Part shown: positions 59,038-64,000 of the stretch, piece after piece
Numbering within the stretch: the stretch's first letter is position 1
How the letters are laid out: every line of letters begins with the position of its first letter
DNA from: Hyposmocoma kahamanoa
Taxonomy: Eukaryota; Arthropoda; Insecta; Lepidoptera; Cosmopterigidae
Direction of reading: 5' to 3'
Length of the DNA: 64,000 nt
Assembly (NCBI RefSeq): GCF_003589595.1
Contig: NW_020653993.1
Location: forward strand, 4,534,963-4,598,962
The notes under the pieces: generated by a model
What the model saw: the letters and a program-made list of their open reading frames with translations, nothing else
Databases searched by the model: none
Told to the model about the DNA's origin: nothing
Program-made: the position numbers and the translations under genes

Positions 59038-59550
59038 TATTTGTCTGGTCTTTTTGAGGTGAGTATTGTGTTAGTTATTTTTATAGGCAGTGTTTTATTG
59101 TAATTGTACCTTTACTTTATATCCTTTTATTTGTTACAGCCTTTTCCTCTTTTAACATTTACTACATAACTATGAATCAAACCTTTTGCATTCTCATTAG
59201 CCTACAAAGTCAAGAAAAATATACAAAATGTACACTTTTTTATGTGAAATAGATTAGAAATCACATAGTAACATACGGGTACTGTGATAGAAATAGGGAC
59301 TGTGACGTGACGAATGAGACCGATCACCGTAACGAAAGAGTTCGTTCGACGTAAACGTTTTACGTTAAACCAACGGCCGTGCACCCCGATACAGCCCACC
59401 CGATTGTGTTTTGAGCTTCACATACGTTATTATGGCATTAAGTACGGTCACAGAGCTAAAGCGCGCTAATAGATAAAGGGGTCAGTGTATCGAAAACTGA
59501 ATGTGACCAAAGCCGCTTAATTATGATATTGGTGAGATTTTAAGCGAATT
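59038..59550. other. Intergenic, nothing recognised
   Basis: No gene seen. Confidence 0.4.
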
Positions 59551-59702
59551 TAAAAAAGGATGAAGTCCTCAATTCGATTTTATTGTTTTTGTGAGTTTGT
59601 TACGCAATTTCTGCGACATTTTTGAATTGATTTTGATGATTCTTTTTTATTGAAAAGGTCCCATTGAAATTTGAAGATAATATTCCACCTCTAAGCGCGT
59701 TT
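59551..59702. mobile_element. Family E TIR element, partial
   Basis: AAAAAAGGATGAAGTCCTCA, TTTTTGAATTGATTTTGATG, AATATTCCACCTCTAAG. Confidence 0.55.
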
Positions 59703-59727
59703 GCACAGTGCATCCGATTCGTTTTCG

Positions 59728-59992
59728 CCACCTTACTTATTTCTGCCGCCAAGCAGTAATGTGAGCTTTACTGCTTTCTGGTTTTGAAGGGTAAGTGAAA
59801 GTGCTGGTGAAATTAAAGATACATGAGACTTATCGACCTGAAACTTACGTTGACAAGTCTCATGTGGCAGTGAACCCCAGATCTTTATGATTTAAAGCAT
59901 TGAGTGGCACTGCAACTGTCATGGACAGGCTTGTCGCTTTATTACCAGGTGCATAACTTGTTCGTCCCGCCACTGGTATCATAAAAAATACT
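59728..59992 (+). mobile_element. SINE-like repeat, family P, copy 16
   Basis: GCCACCTTACTTATTTCTGC to GTTCGTCCCGCCACTGGTAT and CATAAAAAAT. The central part carries a local duplication of the GACTTATCxAC block. Confidence 0.86.
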
Positions 59993-60225
59993 CAAGAGGA
60001 CTGGTAATCGCGATAGGTACACTACATGTCGCGACTAACATCAAATATCGATTTCTGTAACTTATTTGTTTTACATTAACAAGCTGCAACGCTACTCTAA
60101 GTTCTAGTGGTAACAAACAAATCAACTAGATGGTGCTTAATGTCCACTAAGTGACAAAACAATTTTTTGAGATAATAACGCACACACTCAGTTTTAGAAA
60201 ATTCAAATTGTTTAATCATATTTCA

Positions 60226-60535
60226 GCTCACACAGCCACCGAAACAATGTATTTATTGCAAACCAAATTTCCCGATGGCATAATTTCAGGAAATTCAGTC
60301 GTTAAGTGGTCAGCTTGATCGTGTGATTTAACACCGCTAGATTATTTTTATGGGGTTATGTTAAAGACAGAGTCTATACGGAGCCAATCGAATCGATTGC
60401 AGCCTTGAAACTAAAAATTTGCGAAGTGATTAACGAAATAGACCCACCATTTGTCAAAAAGTCATTAAAAACTTTCATGAAAGAATCGACATCTGTGACT
60501 GTGGTCGTGGTGGACATTTATCAGATATAATTCTT
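60226..60535 (+). pseudogene. Mariner-like transposase catalytic-domain remnant
   Basis: Reads AHTATETMYLLQTKFPDGII, SGNSVVKW, stop, SCDLTPLDYF, then after a one-base shift WGYVKDRVYTEPIESI, AALKLKICEVINEID and FVKKSLKTFMKE. The block S-x-D-L-T-P-L-D-Y-F-x-W-G carries the last catalytic Asp of Tc1/mariner-type enzymes. Stop and frameshift make it inactive. Confidence 0.8.
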
Positions 60536-61040
60536 TATTCATAACTGCCCAAAGTTCCTTTTTTTAATACAATAAAAATTTGAATCATTGTCATCTAAAT
60601 TTATTGTTTTATTTTGATTTACAAAACAAAATTCTCATTGAAAATCTCTTTATAATAAAAAAAGGCCTTTGGAAAATGTAATGACAATTAGACTAAATCG
60701 GTGTGTTGCTCATTATTTCGTGCAGGCGCTTATTTTTAGTCATATGCCAGATTATCATGGTCAACTCATTCCTTAGAATTATAAATTAATTTGAACAGTT
60801 TGTGGGTTTTATTTTGCTCCTACATCTTTCATACGTAATAACACTGCGTAATCTTCACATAAAGTTAATTGAATTATTTGTATTATGTCGTCACTACAAG
60901 CCACAAAAATATTATGGTGATTTATATGTTTACACACCATAATAAAATTCAAACATTTGTTCACCAAAACAACACGATACTTTTCCTGTCGGTCAATAGT
61001 GCCTATAAAAAGTATTTATACGTACTTACTTAGGTACTCG
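60536..61040. other. Intergenic, nothing recognised
   Basis: AT-rich, no gene. Confidence 0.4.
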
Positions 61041-61165
61041 GAAATGAAACTATTTTTAAGGCTCTACATCGCGTATATCTGTTTTTTCAAACAAACCAAC
61101 GTTTCCGGTCCATTTCATGTCCCATGGTCAGACTGACTGTCAATTGAAAAAGTAGTTTCATTTCC
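61041..61165. mobile_element. Small TIR element, family G, copy 2
   Basis: GAAATGAAACTATTTTT mirrored by AAAAGTAGTTTCATTTC. Core CAAACCAACGTT and GTCCCATGGTCA as in the intron 6 copy. Confidence 0.65.
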
Positions 61166-61231
61166 TATGTGTAACAATAGCGAAAACCTAAGAAATCTAT
61201 ATACATAGGTACTATTTGTATATGTGCGTTA

Positions 61232-61325
61232 TTTCCTATCGTTGGCTTATTGCCAGAAGTCATTAATTGCCATATAAATTATGTAGCACTTAATGACTTC
61301 TTGAAATAAGCCGACGACATGGAAA
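61232..61325. repeat. Long imperfect hairpin, pre-miRNA-like
   Basis: The 5' arm GGCTTATTGCCAGAAGTCAT pairs with the 3' arm ATGACTTCTTGAAATAAGCC. Pairing extends on both sides to about 40 bp with a few mismatches and G-T pairs, around a loop of about 8 nt. Size and shape fit a miRNA precursor, but a small foldback element is equally possible. Confidence 0.6.
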
Positions 61326-61364
61326 GTCAACTTTTTAGTCACGATCTGCCTAAATGGGACCCCC

Positions 61365-61480
61365 ATTTAGTAGCAGAAGAGCTATTTGTGAAATAGTTGA
61401 TCTAGGATTGTACCTAGGATAGTGCCTGGCCGTAGTAATGTGAGCATTATTGTGTTCCGGTATTAAAGTATACTGAAGAT
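61365..61480 (+). mobile_element. SINE-like repeat, family P, copy 17 (5' part)
   Basis: TTAGTAGCAGAAGAGCTAT to GTGAGCATTATTGTGTTCCG, diverged. Confidence 0.7.
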
Positions 61481-61789
61481 ATGCAAAGATCTTAGGGTCG
61501 AAACACAAAACTGCGAATCGGCGCGATGGGAATTCGCAACGCAAAGATCTGCGACGCGCATTGGCAAAGCGTCTCCTTCCAAGGTTCTGGTGATCATTCC
61601 TTCGACTATCGTCAACGGTACTGAATGTATTTTTTAAACTAGTTAGCCACAGGGATTCTAAAAAGAGTGTAGCACTGCTGTTATTGATAAGAAAATACAG
61701 GAAAAAAAACATGAATATCGCAGGAATGCGCGATGCGGAGCAATTCGCAAATTCTTGCGATGCGTCGTGCGAGCTCGTTTATTTCTGCG

Positions 61790-61955
61790 TTGTTTCGAGG
61801 CGCACTGTCATTGTGCCGGTCACCCTGAAACGTAAGTTGACCAATACCTTACGACTGTAATTTCACCAGGACCCTTATCCTTCCAGACCGAAACACTGTA
61901 ATGCACATATTACTGCTTGGCGGCAGAAATAGGTGAGGTGACAGTCTAATAAAGG
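61790..61955 (-). mobile_element. SINE-like repeat, family P, copy 18
   Basis: CGGTCACCCTGAAACGTAAG, TTTCACCAGGACCCTTATCC, ATTACTGCTTGGCGGCAGAA on plus. Confidence 0.84.
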
Positions 61956-62510
61956 TTGGTAGCTACCTATGACTTCAAACTAGCTACAGTATTTATATGT
62001 TTTTTTTTTCAATACATACAATTTAAGGTTTCACGATGAATTTTCCAACTTCAATCTCCTGAGTCGGCACTGAAACTATTAAATCATCAGAACTTAAATG
62101 TCACTTTTCACTTCACTATGTAAACCGCCGATAACTAGCCAAGTTAAAGTTAAAGTGGTTAACTTAGAATCACTTAGCTCCACTTAAGAGTTCCGCCTAG
62201 TTCTATAATAGGAAATGTTCGAGTTTCCGATTTCAATTCAATATCGGATCAATTTGCAATGTTTACTGGTTACGAATTTAGGGTAGTCTTATTGAGGTTA
62301 AAACAAGCGAATAAATTAATATGTAAACGTTAAAAAAAAGGTTTAAATTTGATTTCGTTATCTTTCCAGGTAGGTGATAACGATCGTACCTTTGTAATTA
62401 GTTTGCAACGTTTCCGATAGATGGCGTTGTAAGCTTTTTAGCAAACCCCTACATTGCGTTGTTTTCCTTCTGTGTATACTCCGACAGACGGTACTATTAA
62501 ATAACTACGC
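61956..62510. other. Intergenic, nothing recognised
   Basis: AT-rich spacer. Confidence 0.4.
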
Positions 62511-62514
62511 AATA

Positions 62515-62828
62515 ATAATTATTAATACAAAGATCGAACATACAGTGAATAGCGATATCTCTCGCCAGGACTGGTAGCTGTAAAGGTACTAACTGGGTGA
62601 TAAATCTGTAATAGATTTCTCATAGATGGCGCTACGACTAAAAAGTCGTTGAAAGACCAAATACAAAGACACGACGCAAGCACATAGAAAAATTCGTGAG
62701 GTCCGTTGGTTCGTTCCGTGGCTTAGTTGGTATAGCGTCTGGCACGGTATGCAAGAAGACGTCGGTTCGAATCCGACCGGATCGAAGGAATTTTTTCTGA
62801 GTGTTCGATCTTTGTATTAATAATTATA
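62515..62828. mobile_element. tRNA-like core flanked by perfect 26-bp inverted repeats, family D, copy 1
   Basis: Terminal repeats at 62515-62540 and 62803-62828 are exact reverse complements (TGTTCGATCTTTGTATTAAT and six more bases). Near the right end a tRNA-like stretch has A box TGGCTTAGTTGG, B box GGTTCGAATCC and a 5-bp T stem (GTCGG/CCGAC). Acceptor-like arms CGTTCCG/CGGATCG pair 6 of 7. The anticodon arm does not close with a 7-base loop, so I do not call a functional tRNA. Confidence 0.8.
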
Positions 62829-62911
62829 ACAAACTAGTGGAGTAATTTCACAAAAAATATTTGAATATCAATTCAATAAAAATTTAATTAATACGCAATA
62901 ATAATCGATAA

Positions 62912-63029
62912 TTCACATTGTGTCATGAAATTAAAATTTAGTAATCTAAATTTTAATTTCATGACACAATGTGAACAAATCAATAGTATGGCAATCCTTC
63001 TAATGAAGGATTGCCATACTATTGATTTG
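62912..63029. repeat. Two abutting perfect hairpins with TAAT loops
   Basis: Hairpin 1: arms 62912-62941 and 62946-62975, 30 bp perfect, starting TTCACATTGTGTCATG. Hairpin 2: arms 62976-63000 and 63005-63029, 25 bp perfect, starting CAAATCAATAGTATGG. Both loops are TAAT and no base separates the hairpins. Confidence 0.95.
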
Positions 63030-63201
63030 TCACATCGCTGATCTGCGTATTCAAAATTGTCGTACACCTATGTTGTCGTAGCACCTATTGCTCTATCTTT
63101 ATACCTCAGTTCTTCGTGTAAAGTTTATTTATGCAATGCATAATTGTTTCCTTTTCATGTTATTGTTACAGTATTTATAACTTGGCTTTGGCAATATAAA
63201 C

Positions 63202-64000
63202 AGTGGAGCTCCTTGTGTAAGAGTTCGTCCAGGGAAGTACTACCACCTTGCCTGTTTCTGCTGCCAAGCACTAATGTCAGCATTACTGCGTTCCGGCTTA
63301 GAAGGGTAAGGGCGCGTTTATACGACACGAATGTCATCGCGCTCACGCCGCGCGGCTGTCGCGCGAAGACCGCGTGGCCGCCGCGCAGCGACCGCGTGCA
63401 TCTAACTCTCATGGCAAAATACGCTCTATTTATTTCACCATCATCATATCAGCGGGAACACGTCCACTGCTGAACTTATGTCTCACCCAAAGATTTCCAG
63501 ACCAGCCGATCGGACACGACGTGCATCCATCTAGTAGGGGGCCGTCCCACTGCACGCCTTCCGATTTGTGGTCTCCGTTCGAGAATCTTTCTGCCTCAAC
63601 GGTCGTCATTTCTACGAGCTATGTGCCGTGCCCACTGCCACTTCAACTTGCTAATCGTTCGAGCTATGTCAGTGACTTTGTTCTTCTGCGGATCTCCTCA
63701 TTTCTGATTATTTTAATTTTAAGTTTTAATTTAAACGGGCGTACCGAACGCGCGTGCGAGTCTGGCTTATCTTTGATCTACGTGACGGCCGAGCGGTGTC
63801 CGCGGAATTTATATGTTGTTGCCTAGTAAATAGAATTCAGATTCGCCAGAAATGTACGTGAAAGCGTGGTAACTGGGCGCTTAGGGTGCTGGTGTAATTA
63901 CGGGCACACGAGGACTTGTCAACTTATGTCTCAGGGTGACGGGCGCAGTGGCAGTGACCCTCAGATCTTTGCGATTTAAGGCTCTGAGTATCACTTCACT
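63202..64000 (+). mobile_element. Composite: family P SINE (copy 19) with inverted LINE end, cut by window edge
   Basis: The SINE parts are 63202-63310 and 63879-64000, on plus. The insert 63311-63878 carries, on minus (about 63470-63720), the same LINE end as at 48 kb. Orientation of SINE relative to insert is the same in both composites. A GC-rich stretch GAAGACCGCGTGGCCGCCGC lies just inside the left junction. The 150-codon plus-strand frame here is antisense to the LINE and not a gene. Confidence 0.8.

Noticed and set aside
62714..62786. A functional tRNA gene
   Set aside because: T arm and most of the acceptor pair, but the anticodon arm would need a 9-base loop and has a mismatch, and the sequence recurs rearranged at 41.8 kb. 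Treated as tRNA-derived.
63374..63826. 150-codon plus-strand frame as a gene
   Set aside because: It is antisense to a degraded LINE polymerase end inside a composite repeat.

Overview
The window looks like nuclear DNA from an insect, most likely a moth or butterfly (Lepidoptera). It is AT-rich and intron-rich, and it is crowded with tRNA-derived SINEs, a poly(A)-tailed SINE-like family, 5'-truncated LINEs and small terminal-inverted-repeat (TIR) elements of kinds common in Lepidoptera. The order is an inference from these repeat types and the receptor protein; no species can be named.

Positions 1-17.4 kb hold the 3' part of one plus-strand gene, a Kirre/Roughest (Neph1-family) immunoglobulin cell-adhesion receptor. 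Fifteen exons splice with GT-AG borders and matching phases into an open frame of 648 codons plus stop. They encode Ig domains 3 to 5, one membrane span and a cytoplasmic tail of about 340 residues ending in the PDZ-binding motif Thr-His-Val. The first exons (signal peptide, Ig1 and Ig2) lie upstream of the window. The introns carry a SINE, LINE pieces, a hAT-like MITE with a perfect 8-bp target duplication, and other small elements.

Positions 17.4-64 kb contain no host gene that I can support. This is a mosaic of mobile-element debris. It includes about 19 copies of the poly(A)-tailed SINE-like repeat, 5 copies of a Ser/Leu-tRNA-like SINE, 2 copies of a SINE with a GATGATG tail that resembles the tail of nearby RTE-like LINEs, about 10 LINE coding fragments (ORF1 or reverse-transcriptase C-termini), a mariner-like transposase remnant, a THAP-like exon fragment, and several TIR elements with TTA, TTAA or 8-bp duplications.

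The most unusual structures are these: a two-level (possibly three-level) nested insertion at 45.2-46.8 kb; a tRNA-like core enclosed by 26-bp perfect inverted repeats at 62.5 kb, whose second copy at 41.8 kb has an inverted interior; two abutting perfect hairpins, both with TAAT loops, at 62.9-63.0 kb; a pre-miRNA-like hairpin at 61.2 kb; a run of three palindromes at 36.3 kb; and a composite SINE carrying an inverted LINE end at two loci. I found no clear new enzymatic system. The novelty here is structural and concerns mobile elements.
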